64,000 nt of DNA, taken from contig JAFMSR010000010.1 of the NCBI GenBank assembly GCA_022818135.1, forward strand, positions 28,818,162 to 28,882,161, read 5' to 3'. The notes beneath the pieces were generated by a model. The model had not been told where the DNA came from, did no database searches, and saw only the letters and a program-made list of their open reading frames with translations. Below, piece after piece: positions 48,290 to 60,239 of the stretch. A program made the translations under genes and the position numbers. The stretch comes from Saxidomus purpurata. Lineage: Eukaryota; Mollusca; Bivalvia; Venerida; Veneridae. How positions within the stretch are numbered: position 1 is the first letter of the stretch; each line of letters opens with the position of its first letter.

Positions 48290-48700
48290 ACCTATATATA
48301 GACAAGGGACCCATTGGGTGTGGTCAATTTTGATACCTAGGGCATGATTTAAACAAACTTGGTAGAGGTCCACTAGATACTTATCCTAAAAAGGCGTGTA
48401 GTTTGGAGAACAAGATCTGTACTGTAAATGTTATCCTTTATAAATATATGTAGAACAAATGCAATATGCTATACCAATGCTTCCCTGAAAATAAAGGGTT
48501 TCGAGATGAAATGCGGAGATTTTAGTTTCTGGAACTCCTGCGACCTTGCCACCCCAAACTTGTCATATGCACAACTACACTTCAAACTGAAGCTTTCCTG
48601 AAAGATTGATGAAAATCCAACACGAGGTTTAGATGAAATTTCAGACCCCATCGACCTATGACCCAAAATTGTAATATTCACAACTGGTCTTCACGAAGTT
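48290..48700. repeat. Dispersed repeat fragments
   Basis: Modules 'gggcatgatttaaacaaactt' and 'ggtagaggtccactaga' (48339-48380) are of the same family as 21385-22100. The following 300 bp contains 'cgaccttgccaccccaaac' type text not recognised. Confidence 0.45.
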
Positions 48701-48754
48701 TTACAAATGATGAGCAGAAACGGAAATGTAGACGGACAGATTGCAAAGTAACAA

Positions 48755-49980
48755 GAGCTGTCCCTCACAAGTGACGAATGCCCCCGAAAGAGGTGCCTCA
48801 CAGTCTGTGTCCTCTCCATGTGCTCAATAAATGTGCTATGTAATTTTAAAATCCTTCCATGCATGACAGAGTAACCATGCATACAGTATTCCATTACTTT
48901 AAACACTAAGTGTGACCTTGACCTTTGAGGTAGGGACTTGGGTCTTGCACGCGACACATCCACTTGATGTGCTAGACATCTGTGCCAAGTTATTTTAAAA
49001 TCCTTCAAAGCATGATAAAGTTATAGTCCGGACACAAATGTATGCATATATACAGGATTCCATTACCTATAAACTCTGTGTGACCTTGACCTTTGCGGTA
49101 GGGATGTGGGTCTTGCACACGACACGTCGTCTTGATGTGCTAGACATTTGTGTCAAGTTTTTTTAAAATCCTTCAATGCATGACAAAGTTACAGTTCGGA
49201 CACGAATGTGTGCATATATGCATATATAGAGGAATCCATTACCTTCAAACTCCTAAGTGTGACCTTGACCTTTGAGCTAGGGACGTGGGTCTTGCACGCG
49301 ACACGTCATCTTGATGTGCTAGACATTTGTGCAAAGTTATTTTAAAATCCTTCAATGCATGACAAAGTTACAGTCCAGACACGAATGTGTGCATATATGC
49401 ATATATAGAGGAATCCATTACCTTCAAACTCTAAGTATGACCTTGACCTTTGAGCTAGAGACGTGGGTCTTGCACGCGACACGTCATCTTGATGTGCTAG
49501 ACATTTGTGCAAAGTTATTTTAAAATCCTTCAATGCATGACAAAGTTACAGTCCGGACACGAATGTGTGCATATATGCATATATAGAGGAATCCATTACC
49601 TTCAAACTCTAAGTATGACCTTGACCTTTGAGCTAGGGGCGTGGGTCTTGCACGCGACACGTCCTCTTGATGTGCTAGACATTTGTGCAAAGTTATTTTA
49701 AAATCCTTCAATGCATGACAAAGTTACAGTCTGGACACGAATGTGTGCATATGTAGTGGAATCCATAACCTTCATACTCCAAGTGTGACCTTGACCTTTG
49801 AGGTAGGGATGTTGGTCTTGCACGCGACACGTCGTCTTGATGTGCTAGACATGTGTGCCAAGTTATTTTAAAATCCTTCAATGCATGACAGAGTTACAGT
49901 CCGGACACGAATTTGTAAGTGGGGACGCACAGACGGACTGACAGTGCGATTTTAATATGCCACCCTTCGGGGACATAAAA
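48755..49980. repeat. Bivalve-type repeat with tandem 168-179 bp units
   Basis: It opens with caagagctgtccctcacaag and ends with cacccttcggggacataaaa. Between are about six tandem units, each containing GTGACCTTGACCTTTGAGGTAG, CTTGCACGCGACACGTC, TTGATGTGCTAGACAT and AAAATCCTTCAATGCATGAC. The GACCTTGACCTTT motif lies near 48915, 49083, 49261, 49440, 49618 and 49787. The two central units (49329-49523 and 49507-49701) are nearly identical. Confidence 0.85.
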
Positions 49981-50019
49981 AGGTACATAACATCATTACT
50001 GTGGCTTCAAGAACGAACA

Positions 50020-50450
50020 AGGGCCAAGATGGCCCTATATTAATCACCTGGCTATGACCCAGGGGTCATTATCTATATTATATTCCAAATATCTTGGGTC
50101 TGGGCCTTGAGGTTTTATGCAAGAAAATTTTGAAGTTTTCCTTACACAAGCCTATGTAAAATAAAGTAAAAAATCTTGATAAATGTCCACTAGGCAATGC
50201 AACTTTCTAAGCTCTACAGTGTGATTTCAGATTTTTTTTTCCCGTGTATCTTTCCTTAGCAACCAGAGTTCCAATTGCAATGGAATTCTTTAAACACCTT
50301 TATATAAATTCATACAGTAAGCATATCTGCCAACTTTCATCAATGTTGTCCCAGTGGTTTCAGAGAGGATGTCATCTATAGATGGTGGTCAGATGTCGAG
50401 TGATCTAAATAGCTCACCCCGGCACTTTGTGCCAGTTGAGCTAAAAAGTA
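50020..50450. repeat. Dispersed repeat ('gggccaagatggccctat' family)
   Basis: It opens aacaagggccaagatggccc and contains 'ctaggcaatgcaactttctaagctct', 'ttagcaaccagagttcc', 'ccagtggtttcagagaggatg' and a final 'gctcaccccggcactttgtgcc'. Confidence 0.75.
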
Positions 50451-50900
50451 TATCTAAAGGTCCAGCAGTGTACCTCACTTTCACCCTTAACCAACAGTTG
50501 AATACATTCTGACAAGAGTGGTTTTTAAGTGTTCACACGGTTTTCCCAGAAGTTGACTAGGTGACAAAGTTTTTGACTTCTTGTCCCAGTTATTCCAGAC
50601 AAGCATTTCGAATGTTATGTTGCATATATCAAGAAAATCATTCAGACGATTTTTTATGATTGGGTACAAAAAGTGACCTATAGAGTGGCAACATGTTTTT
50701 CAATTATTTGACCTGGTGATCTACTTTTCTACCCCTCATGACCCAGTTTCGAACATGGCCTAGACATCAGCAGGACAAACATTTTGAATAATTTTCATTA
50801 CGAGTGGATGTAAAATATTGCCTCTTTAAGAGTATTCACAAAGTTAAGTGTTGCCAGACAGACAGACAGACATCAGGAGATCACAAGAGCTCACCTTGCA
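50451..50900. repeat. Dispersed repeat with 'gacctggtgacctactttt' modules
   Basis: Two diverged modules (near 50530-50680 and 50700-50850) pair 'tgacctNgtgaNcta.tttt' with 'aagtgacctatagagtg' or its equivalent. It ends in a (CAGA)n run at 50858-50872 and 'cacaagagctcacctt'. It is adjacent to the RPS13 3' end. Confidence 0.6.
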
Positions 50901-50984
50901 GAACTTCATGCAAAGATGAGCTAAATCTAATGCTGTGGGAGTTATATTCTCCAAGAGAACAAAAACAATGTCAGATTTTTTTTC

Positions 50985-50990
50985 TTTATT
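50985..50990 (-). terminator. Poly(A) signal of RPS13
   Basis: AATAAA on the minus strand 42 bases after the RPS13 stop codon, which also supports the assignment of the last exon. Confidence 0.65.
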
Positions 50991-51031
50991 TAGAGAGACT
51001 GTACAAGATGCAACAAATACATGGTCTGTCA

Positions 51032-54000
51032 CTACTGTACCATAGCTGCTGCTGTTGCTGATTGACTGAAATAAAACAAGAGATTCATTTTAATCACATG
51101 TTCATAGGTGAATGTTTGCTGACAATTAACAAAAGCTTTCAGAAGACAGCATGTTGGACTATTCAAAACAATTTGATTGTACCAAACATATCTATTAACA
51201 AAAGGGCCAAGATGGCCCTATATCGCTCACCTTGGTACAAGTACACTTGCCTGGTGGATGATCACTAGACAATGTTATATACCAAATAGGTTTCCTAAAT
51301 ATGTCTTCGTAAATTAAGTGACCCCCCCCCCCCCAGATAGGTCAATTTTGACCCAGGGGCATAATTTGAACAAACTTTGAAGAGGTCTACTAGGCAATGC
51401 TACATGTCAAATATCTAAGCTCTGGGCCTTGCGGTTTCAGAGAAGAATTTTTTTTAAGATTTCCTATACAAGCCTGTGTAAAACTAAGTGACCCCCGGGC
51501 AAGGTCAATTTTGATACCAGGGGCATAATTTGAACATACTTTGAAGAGGTCTTCTAGGCAATGCTACATGCAAAATATCAAAGCTCTAGGCCTTGTGGTT
51601 TCAGAGAAGATTTTTAAAAAATTTCCTGTATCAGCCTCTGTAAAACTAAGTGACCCCGCCCCGTGTGGGGTCAATTTTTATCCCAGGGGCATAATTTGAT
51701 CAATATTGGTAGAGGTCCATAGCCAATGCTACATGCCAAATATCTAAGCTCTATGCCTTGTGGTTTCAGAGAAGAAGATTTTAAGAGTGTATAAGCCTAT
51801 GCAAAACTAAGTAACCACCCGTGCTGGGTTTTTCCTATTTGTTAAATTGTTACCATAGCAACCAGAGTTCAGCAAGGAATGAAATTCTTTGAACAATTTT
51901 GGTAGAGCTTCATGCAAGGAACATTCCTGCATAGTTTCATCAACATTGGACTACTGGTTTCAGAGGATATGTAATCTGAATCAAAATGTTGACGGATGGA
52001 CACTCATCCATCAGAAAAGCTCACCCTGGCAAAGCCAGATGAGCTAAAAAGACTCAAAATAGATTTCAATCTCAGTAAATTCATATGACCCTTGGGTAAA
52101 TTCTAACTATATGTCTAAATTATAACCCCCTGAACACAGAGCACAAAGCGCAAGAGGGGCGGGGGGTGTAGTAGATTCAGCTCGTTTGTCTGTCTGTCCA
52201 TCCCTCTGTAGACAGAATCTTGCAGACACTAAATCTACAAAACCCCTGGTCAGAATTTTACTGATACTTCACAGTTCTGAAGTACAATGCCTAGTTGTGC
52301 ATGGTCCATGTTCCAGGTCAGAGGTCATAGGGGTTAGTAAAATCTGGATGCTAAATCTTCAAAAGCCGTGGTCAGAATTTAATAATACCTCACAGAAGTG
52401 GTAAGTACCACGTATATAGACAGACGGACATACTAAAAATTGGCAGTTGTCAGATGCATCGAGGAAGATTTAAACCTTTATACATTCATATTTTCATACA
52501 CCTTTGACCATTGGTACTTTAAGACACTTGCTTCAAGCATGAACAAGAAATTCACTCATTCTTCAAATTCTTGCTCAACTCCTTGTAATGAGACGGCTGT
52601 CATTTTACAAATAGTTTCCCTTGAACAGTTAGTAAACTCCATATTCTCCAAGCTTTTGGAAAAGTTTTCGTTTAATGCATTATAAGATGACTTACTATTT
52701 CCAGGTAGGTGGCAGTACTCTCCTGGTCTTGTAGTATCTGGCCAGTCTGTGGATTCTGCTCTCTACAAGAATCAGCCTGAACTTAGCATCTTTGTCCTGT
52801 AATATACAAGAATACAAAATAGGTCATTTAGTAGTTTTAAATGTAACACTGCTTCTGAAACTGTAGACAAACTTTCAAGCTATTGGACTGCAAGTAAACT
52901 GTCCGGTTGGCACAATGCTTCATGCAGACTTTTCATATGGCTCAATACGCCAGTGTACACTTCAGACAAGCTTTCAAACTTCCTTGATTTTCATGTATTG
53001 GACGGTAGACAGACTTTAGCTGAACTGATCTGCCACTTTTAAACAGCATGTTTTCAGACTGGATCCAGATTTAAAGGATTTACATATCTTGGCTAAAATG
53101 ATCTTTATCACAGCAAAATCCAACAAATGTTTAGGAGTTTCAGATCAAATTTTGCATCATATCTATGACCAAACCATCGACTTATTTCAAGTGTGTACCT
53201 TCCTGTTCCTTTCCAAATGTTTCCTGATGTTCACAGCCTTCTTGATAAGGTAATACAGATCCTCTGGGATCTCAGAAGCCAATCCCTTGCCCTTCAAGAT
53301 TCTCAAAATCTTGTTGCCGGTAACAAATCTCACCTGAGCTACACCATGCGAGTCTCTCAAGATAACACCTGCAATATCACAATATTGGTTTAGGATTTCA
53401 AAATTACAACAACTCGAGTGTAGTGACTGACACATTAGACTATGACTACGAGACACTGAATTAGTCCGATAGTTCAAATGTAAGAATAAAGATCACTTGT
53501 GCATGACGATCAATATCGATGAATATTTCTTGATCTTTAACATTCAGACCAAAAATCAAACAGGGATATTCTACTAACATACCTTAGCAAACTTTGAAGT
53601 TTAATGACCAAAGGCATAGCATGCCTCTATTATTTAAGACAGAAGTTCTTACAACCTCTGACCTTTTAACCCGAAGTCATTCTGGTTCTTCTGCTGGTTG
53701 TGACTAACCTCTCTGCCTTCCTCTGTTTAATGTATTCTTTGGTTGTTAATTTAATATGGTTCTAATATAATCACCCTAACAATAATCTTGCATCTATTTA
53801 CCCAAAACTCATTAACTCAACCTACTGGTGATCACTGATCTCGTCACTAAGTCTGAAGTCCTTACACCCATATTCTGCCTGGTTACATATAAATAGAAAT
53901 TTTGACACCAAGACAGACCACATTATCTAGTCTCCCCCCACACCCACAAGAGACATTTTAATGTAGCAATTGAACTAGCAATCAGCATGTTACTGTAGCA

Positions 54001-56026
54001 TACCAATCTGTGATGGTGTCAATCCTTTCTTTGCCAGCTTGAATATCTGCTCCTGGACATCTTCAGATGTCAGTTTTAACCACTGCAATTAACAACATTT
54101 TAAAACATTTTCTTTACAAAGTTTACATTCATCTGTTCATAGTATGTTAACAACTGATCATTTTTTCTTGGGTTGTAATGCCCATTTAATCACTGTTGCA
54201 GTTATTTACAAGTGGACAGTTTACATAACCACTGTTACAACATTAAAACTAGACCAAACTGTCTTAATTCAGACCAAAAACAAAATGTGCGTGTATCTGG
54301 ACTACCTTTGACTTGGACATAAATTTTACTGCTGACCTCGAACCTCGAGTTTTTCATATTAAAGATCGATTTTCAAGAGATCTTTTGCTGACCAACCTTC
54401 ATTTTTGTGGCAAGGACACCAGTAACACACACATTTTTTTGGTTCAGCTTGATCAATGCTTTTTAAAAGGAACATTTTCTGAAAGGCAGTGGCTAGAGTT
54501 ACGGAAGTTCCGTATCTGCAGCTAAACCCTATAAGGAAAGGCTACAGTTATGGAAGTTTATAAAGGTATGTATATTGCTTTAATATATGCATGATAATGT
54601 CTTGTAAACTTAAATATTTTACCGCAATTCGTGAATAAACTGATCTGTTGTATACACAACAATTTCACAGGCGCCATTGCGGTATGCAATATCGGAACTA
54701 TCATTGTCATGCTGTTCACATAATTACGTACATGTTCTGTTTACAAACAACGTTAATAAAACAATAGTAAAATAAAAGAAAAATACTGGAATTCTAAGAG
54801 CACGAAAATCGTAAACAAAAAAACAAAAACGAAATTAACATTTATTTTTAAATTTAACAGCTGTACTTTCGATCACAATTAAAATCTTTCTTTTTTTGTC
54901 ACGATTTGAGTGCCTTCTCGTGGTATGGCTTAGATGTAGTCAGACAATTAAATACAAAAAAACAACATATGTCAACAACATATTTTACTGTAAATCCTAT
55001 CATGCTTTGCACAAAATGTCATATAATTGTCCAACTACAATGGAACACTCAAGTAAAGACAAAGATAACAACGATATTTCCGCCAATGTATAATATGTGT
55101 AATGTTTTACCAAAATGGCGGCTATGAAGTCGCTGCATTTGCCGACAGTATGCTTATTCACTATTACTGGTGAAATGTTTAAGTTTACATACATTACCAT
55201 GAATATTTAAAGCAACATACATATGCCTTTATAAACTTCCGTAACTGTAGCCAATCCTCATAGGATTTTCTAGAGATACGGGACTTCCTTAAAGACTCGG
55301 AGGCCAGAGTTACCGTACCGTAACTCTAGCCACTGCCTTTCTGAAATAGCTAATCAATGTTATATTTTACCAAAGTGGTGCAAGCTTTTTTAGCTGATGA
55401 ACTGACCTGACAAGGAAGTGCTTTATCACTACACCACAGCTTTTGAAAAATTTACAAATTTAAGTATTACTCAAACCTTTACTTACAGTTGGAACTGATC
55501 GTCTGTATGGTAGCGCAGACTGGGATATACCCTTCCTGAAATTCAAAAGCAAAGCATTATTGATGCCGTGCACCAACTTGACATGCTGGTTAAATTGTAT
55601 TTTTGGATAGATGGAAATTTGTGATTAATATCAAGGATTAAACTGTGCTCCAACTTTTCTTTTGTTCAAAATTGTACTAAAAACATAACCCTGCTTTATA
55701 CAACTGTCCAATACATTGTTAGTTTGTTACCAGCCTACCAACACAAAACATTGAAATCTACTGAGAAAATGACCTGGTTGTCAGCTTAAAGGATTTGGGA
55801 AGCCAATTAGATCAGACATCGCCTTTTATAACACACCCCACCCACTCCCCACGTGTTTAGTTTCTCTAAAAAGTGTGGTTTCCGAAGTAACAATCTCAAA
55901 AATGTTTTCATACAATGAGCAGAGGTTAAAGGACTTTTTATGTATCGCATAATAATATTAATATTGCATCTGAATATGCGTTAATATGGTAGTATATATC
56001 TACCCAGGATTGTGCATGCGACCCAT
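51032..56026 (-). CDS. RPS13: 40S ribosomal protein S13 (uS15), 6 coding exons
   Basis: A small-subunit ribosomal protein of the cytosolic ribosome. Coding exons in transcript order are 56026-56004, 55535-55487, 54082-54004, 53368-53199, 52796-52696 and 51065-51032. All introns are GT/AG with consistent phases, and the sum is 456 nt, giving 151 aa, the exact length of animal RPS13. It reads [64 protein letters not shown] and so on, the canonical protein. The last exon encodes only [10 protein letters not shown], with an AATAAA 42 bases on; the C terminus is more divergent than the core (usual form ESSTASALVA), so this exon is the least certain. The fifth exon reads PPTWK where PPNWK is usual. 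Intron 2 holds an inverted-repeat transposon and intron 5 dispersed repeats. Confidence 0.93.
51190..52040. repeat. Dispersed repeat in RPS13 intron 5
   Basis: It opens aaagggccaagatggcccta and carries four tandem modules of about 150-170 bp (gggcataatttgaacaaact, ctaggcaatgctacatg, aaatatctaagctctgggcc, ggtttcagagaaga, taaaactaagtgaccccc). It ends 'gctcaccctggcaaagccag'. Same family as 21385 and 50020. Confidence 0.8.
52130..52440. repeat. Dispersed repeat fragment in RPS13 intron 5
   Basis: Two related modules: 'gacactaaatctacaaaacccctggtcagaattttactgatacttcacag' near 52226, and 'gatgctaaatcttcaaaagccgtggtcagaatttaataatacctcacag' near 52347. A gtctgtctgtcc run precedes them. The strings are quoted here as paired features of a tandem of about 120 bp. 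Confidence 0.55.
54485..55337. mobile_element. Inverted-repeat DNA transposon (MULE/Merlin-like MITE) in RPS13 intron 2
   Basis: An 853-bp element beginning GGCAGTGGCTAGAGTTACGG and ending with its complement (to CTAGCCACTGCC). The terminal inverted repeats extend about 100 bp with gaps and also share GGCTACAGTTA and GGAAGTTTATAAAGG. A perfect 9-bp direct duplication TTTCTGAAA lies outside both ends (54476-54484 and 55338-55346). The interior has no transposase. Nine-base duplications with long inverted repeats fit Mutator-like elements; Merlin elements (8-9 bp, ends starting GG) are the alternative. Confidence 0.8.
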
Positions 56027-56040
56027 GTTGAAATTTTTGT

Positions 56041-56049
56041 TGAAAAGAA
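56041..56049 (-). promoter_or_regulatory. Candidate 5' TOP transcription start of RPS13
   Basis: On the minus strand a pyrimidine run TTCTTTTC lies 15-24 bases before the start codon. Ribosomal protein mRNAs usually begin with C followed by pyrimidines, and such a start would give a 5' UTR of roughly 20 nt. This is position and composition only. Confidence 0.35.
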
Positions 56050-56311
56050 CCCGTATGTGGAAGTCGTCCGAAAAGTTGCGTGGTTTGGATAAACGCCGTG
56101 CAATTCACACGGTTAATTCATGTTGATTTGATATATGCAAAATGGTCATTACTGAGTGTTGAAAACCAGACTTCTATATATTTCATAATATATCTTTAAA
56201 GGAAGTGTTGAAATAAAAACAGTGACATGCTGGAATGAGTACATGTACGAATTTAGGCCGGAGACTTACAAGCTGCAATGGCCTTGATGTCATATCATTC
56301 CATTACCTGAT

Positions 56312-57440
56312 GGTGCGGGGAAAGCGGGTTGTACCGCATATATACCTCGACAGAGGGCGGCGGACCTAATAAGCACATTTACAAACAAAGGTGCGGGGAA
56401 AGATACAAGACACAAGAAACTTTATTTATAGTCGGGTGTTACAAGAACATAAGAGAACATAAGCTAAAAGCTATTAACCGACATGATAATAAGTTTCTTA
56501 AACAACAGGCATAATCCTGTTTTTTGGAACGGGTTCCAAATAAATATAAAGGTCTTTCTGTACTAGGCAGAAAACAAGGGACTACATTTTTCTATATTTA
56601 ACATCACGAACTACTTTTTATGGAGCGTTCACAATAACAGGAGAGATTAGTTTCTAAAAATGCCGGGGGGGGGTCGTACCGCATATATATCTCGCCCGAG
56701 GGGGTGGACCTAATAAGCACGTATACAAACAAATCTAAAAATGCCTTGTAACGGGAAGATTTCCCCGGGAAAGGGGTTTTTCTTTGGAGGATATATTTAT
56801 CAGAAAATGGGGCTTGTCAATCTTGTGGGGGTTATCAGTGTCTGAAAATTTGCTTTTTATGATGCGTTCCAAATAACAGGAGCATATTTACGCAACGGGC
56901 TGGGTAAAAGTTATTTTCAGAATTTTACTACGCACCCGACTACTGTCGAATATGAAGTGAAATAGTGCATTGAAATGCTGGTATGTTGATTCGTCTCTAC
57001 CGATAAAGCTCTTGCCCATTCAAGAAACTTCAGTCCGAATATACTTATAAGCCAAATGATTTTAGTACAGCTCTTATGATCTTTATCACTTAGTAAATCA
57101 TTTGGTCATGATGCAGCTTCTTGGAATTTACTACAGCAATTACGACTGCCATGCCTTATTTATTGCACTTCGCAGACACTGTATACAGCTGGTCAGAGGC
57201 TGCGCGAGATTAAGCTTGTGCAGAAATATAGCTGATCTTTGTTCCGTCTCTTTATCATTTGTATTTTAATTGTTTGTATCAAAGTGGGAGATCAAGCTTA
57301 CTTATCTTTATTCTGTATCTTTCTATTTGTATCTAATATTGCAAATCTGCTGGTTGTATGTTACTGTCGAACCGGTTCAAAATAACAGGAGTATTTGTAG
57401 AGGGAGATGAGTTTCTGTAAATGCCTTTTATGGGGAAAAT
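56312..57440. repeat. Degenerate repeat region upstream of RPS13
   Basis: A 75-bp segment (taccgcatatatacctcg and ggacctaataagcac) at 56330-56391 recurs at 56677-56732. A second module (aaataacaggag followed by 'agtttctNtaaatgcc') occurs near 56634, 56872 and 57380. The order suggests an old tandem or nested element. Confidence 0.6.
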
Positions 57441-59584
57441 TTCCACTTCTAAATTGTACAACAACAACTTAACACGTATTATTTAATGGTGTACGGTACT
57501 GCAGTATAATTTAAACCGGTGATTTTATCGATAATGATTGGGAATGCATAGCTGAAACTTTTAGGTTAAGTTATATTTCTTCCAAAGATTCTGTATAATA
57601 TATAATTTATGTTTTGGAGGTAATTTTGTTGACATCAATTATAGTATGTCCCTTTAAAAGCAATATTCAGACCACAAACAAGAAGGTTTAAGAGAAAGCG
57701 TATAACCCCTATGTCCATCCTCCGCTCGAGAACTGCTCAACCGTCTGGCACCCCTGGCAAAAGTCCATAACCTACATACATGAATTGTATTACAAAAGGT
57801 GCAAAGGTCAGCAGTATGATACCTTTGTAATGACTACAATCATACAAGTAGTGTGAGCCCAAACTGCTCACATCGATTTGATTGGGTGAGCTGCCGTTAC
57901 TGTTTATTGTAACCACTGCGTGGAGTTTGGTGTGAGCCAAGGGATTAAAAGCCATCTTGAGAAACTTCCTCCCTTATAGTGTACAGTTCAGTCCCAGACG
58001 CAGCATATTTGCTGAGAGACTGACCACTGTTCACCTCATTTAATCATCTACAAATGTATCATCCTGTTTTTAATTTAGCACTGTAGTTCTTTTTCACGGT
58101 CTATGCACTTTTTAACCCTGGTGCTGTCAAGTTCCTCTCCGTTTTGTTCAGAGTTCTTTGTTGATGTTGATAATCAGGGCCACACTCTGTATGAGGATTC
58201 AGCATGTTTCTAAGAGTATCTCAACATCATAAACGCTATATTTTTGTAATTGCTATGTTTATCATGTTTTGGATTGCTGTCATCTGTTCACAACGACGTG
58301 AATCGTAACTATCTGATGTTCCATTTTGTTGACTTGAAGGCATAGAAGTTGGCATCCGTGCCCTATGTACACGTTTCTTAGTTTGTATTTGCTATGAATG
58401 TTACGCTTGTGTCTGTGCACTTTAGGTTTAGTATATCCTCGAGGTATTGGTGGAAGGCCTCTTTAACCGCGCTTGATCATTATTTTGTTATAGGTCTACA
58501 TCCATATATTTCGTCTAATAATCATTTTTGATTATAACTGGAGGGCGCTGTTAGAAACAAATTTTAAAACAACGAGTTAAATCATTATGTGCAATCTTAA
58601 AAGAAACGCTATGGTAAAACGATTTCAGAAAAGAGGTACAGTGGCCAGCCGCACAGCAAAAAAGACTAAGACTGGGACTGTGCTGTGCTAGGGGAGGGGG
58701 TCATTCCTTAGGCGTATTATACGGGGAAAAATTCAGAAGGAACTGGGATCGAGACTGCGGGATTAGATAATTAACGAGTTGGCTTTACTGGGGTGGTTAT
58801 GGCGGACGAATACTATTTGGCTCGGATTTCGTAGGAGTGAATTGAATTTAGTATGCACCTTTGTTCAAGTATTTGCCAGTTTAGGGGGTGCTAACTTTTG
58901 GGAAACGCTGCTTGTATAGTAATAATGACTCCCGTTAAGAAAGGCTGACTATTAGAAAATTGCGCACACACAGTTTATGACTTTGACATTCGAGATGTTA
59001 TAAAGTTCCTACTTTAGCTTGATCAAGGTAAATAAATTTATTGAAATTTTCTATTTTGTTTCGTGAATTGTTTCAGTAGATAGATTCTTTTCAGTAAAAG
59101 ATTTAGTAAGCTATTTTGTTTCATAGTATGATTTCGTTTTCAAAATGTCGTAAATTTCAAAGTAGCTGAATTCGTTGTAAGTTCATCGAGGAATCAGGAT
59201 AGTTTGTTTTTGTTTTAAATCTTTCTCAAAAAAATGCCATTGTGTGATTATTTTGTTTCAGTAATCATTGATTATCTTGTCTAATCTTATGAATGTACAT
59301 AGTGAATGTAAGCTGCAGTTTAAATCAGTTAACTCAGTTTAATTGTGTTTCATTTATTTTACTCTCATTCTTAATAATAATATAAGTTTGTATTGTTAAT
59401 GAGAAAGATTAATTAATGAACGTATTACACTATTAAATAATGCACGTTTTATAACACGTTTAATGTTAGGTAACCTTCAGATAGTATGGTGTACACAAAG
59501 AGCCGCCTTTGAACACATGTTCATATATATTTTTATGTATGCACAGTTGTCGGACCAGTTTATGTCTGATACGTTATATGTGCC
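57441..59584. other. Intergenic sequence, no gene recognised
   Basis: Only short open frames without homology; no repeat pair within the window was noticed. Confidence 0.45.
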
Positions 59585-59803
59585 ATGGCATTTACCATAA
59601 TTATGTTATATATTTTAACTTTCTCGCCTTACGTCGATAAACTACTAGACTCGCCCGGATGCACAAACTTGTTTACGTTGTGCCCCATTCGCGCAGTAAA
59701 CACCTTTGGTGCAGTTGACATTAATGTCCTCTTAAATCCAACCCCGGATTACCGGAGCCTATACGGAGATGTTATTCTGAATGGCAAGGACAGTCTTTTG
59801 TAA
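59585..59803 (+). CDS. Small open frame, possible 72-aa protein or terminal exon
   Basis: The ATG sits in a favourable context (tgccATGG) and the first 20 residues are hydrophobic (MAFTIIMLYILTFSPYVDKL), like a signal peptide. An AATAAA lies about 130 bases after the stop, near 59933. No family is recognised and the rest (PGCTNLFTLCPIRAVNTFG) gives no domain. It could be a short secreted protein, the last exon of an unseen gene, or chance. Confidence 0.2.
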   Translation: MAFTIIMLYILTFSPYVDKLLDSPGCTNLFTLCPIRAVNTFGAVDINVLLNPTPDYRSLYGDVILNGKDSLL

Positions 59804-60239
59804 ATGAAAAACGTGTTTCACCGTTAAGTAAAGTGTAAACGTGTCTAATTCAGGACTATCATTAAGAGGTTTTTATAGTCCACTATTTAATGTTCATATT
59901 TAGTATTCATCTTTTTATATATTCATCACTGTAATAAAAGTTGTAAATTTTGTATAGTGTTGAGTGTTTGATTACTCTGGTGTGTTTAGCCCTGACCATC
60001 CATCGTTACAAATGGGGTGGTTAAATTTTAAAAATGTTTAATTTTTCTGATAAAAGCTTGTCAGAATATTATTTTGTTTGGCACAAATAATCAATTTTGT
60101 ATTCTCTAACAGCAGAAAATTTAGAAACTGGATTTTTACAGAAATGAGGCCCCTAAGGGGATGTTGTGCTTTTATTACATAATTATTCTATTAGAAACTT
60201 AAGAATTCTTGTTATATGAAAATTGTAGTACTGATTTGA

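Noticed and set aside
48755..49980. CRISPR-like array
   Set aside because: The whole 178-bp unit is tandemly repeated without unique spacers, and the genome is animal.
54485..55337. hAT assignment of the RPS13 intron element from the CAGTGGC text near its ends
   Set aside because: The 8 bp next to CAGTGGC are inverted rather than direct copies. The direct duplication is the 9-bp TTTCTGAAA just outside GGCAGTGG, which does not fit hAT.
53369..56003. U14-type box C/D snoRNA in RPS13 introns, as in vertebrates
   Set aside because: I looked for a C box (RTGATGA) followed by a CTGA box on the minus strand and for the U14 core and found no convincing pair. A dedicated snoRNA search would be decisive.
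57737..57955. 72-codon minus-strand frame as a gene
   Set aside because: No start context, domain, splice site or repeat support; length is within chance expectation.
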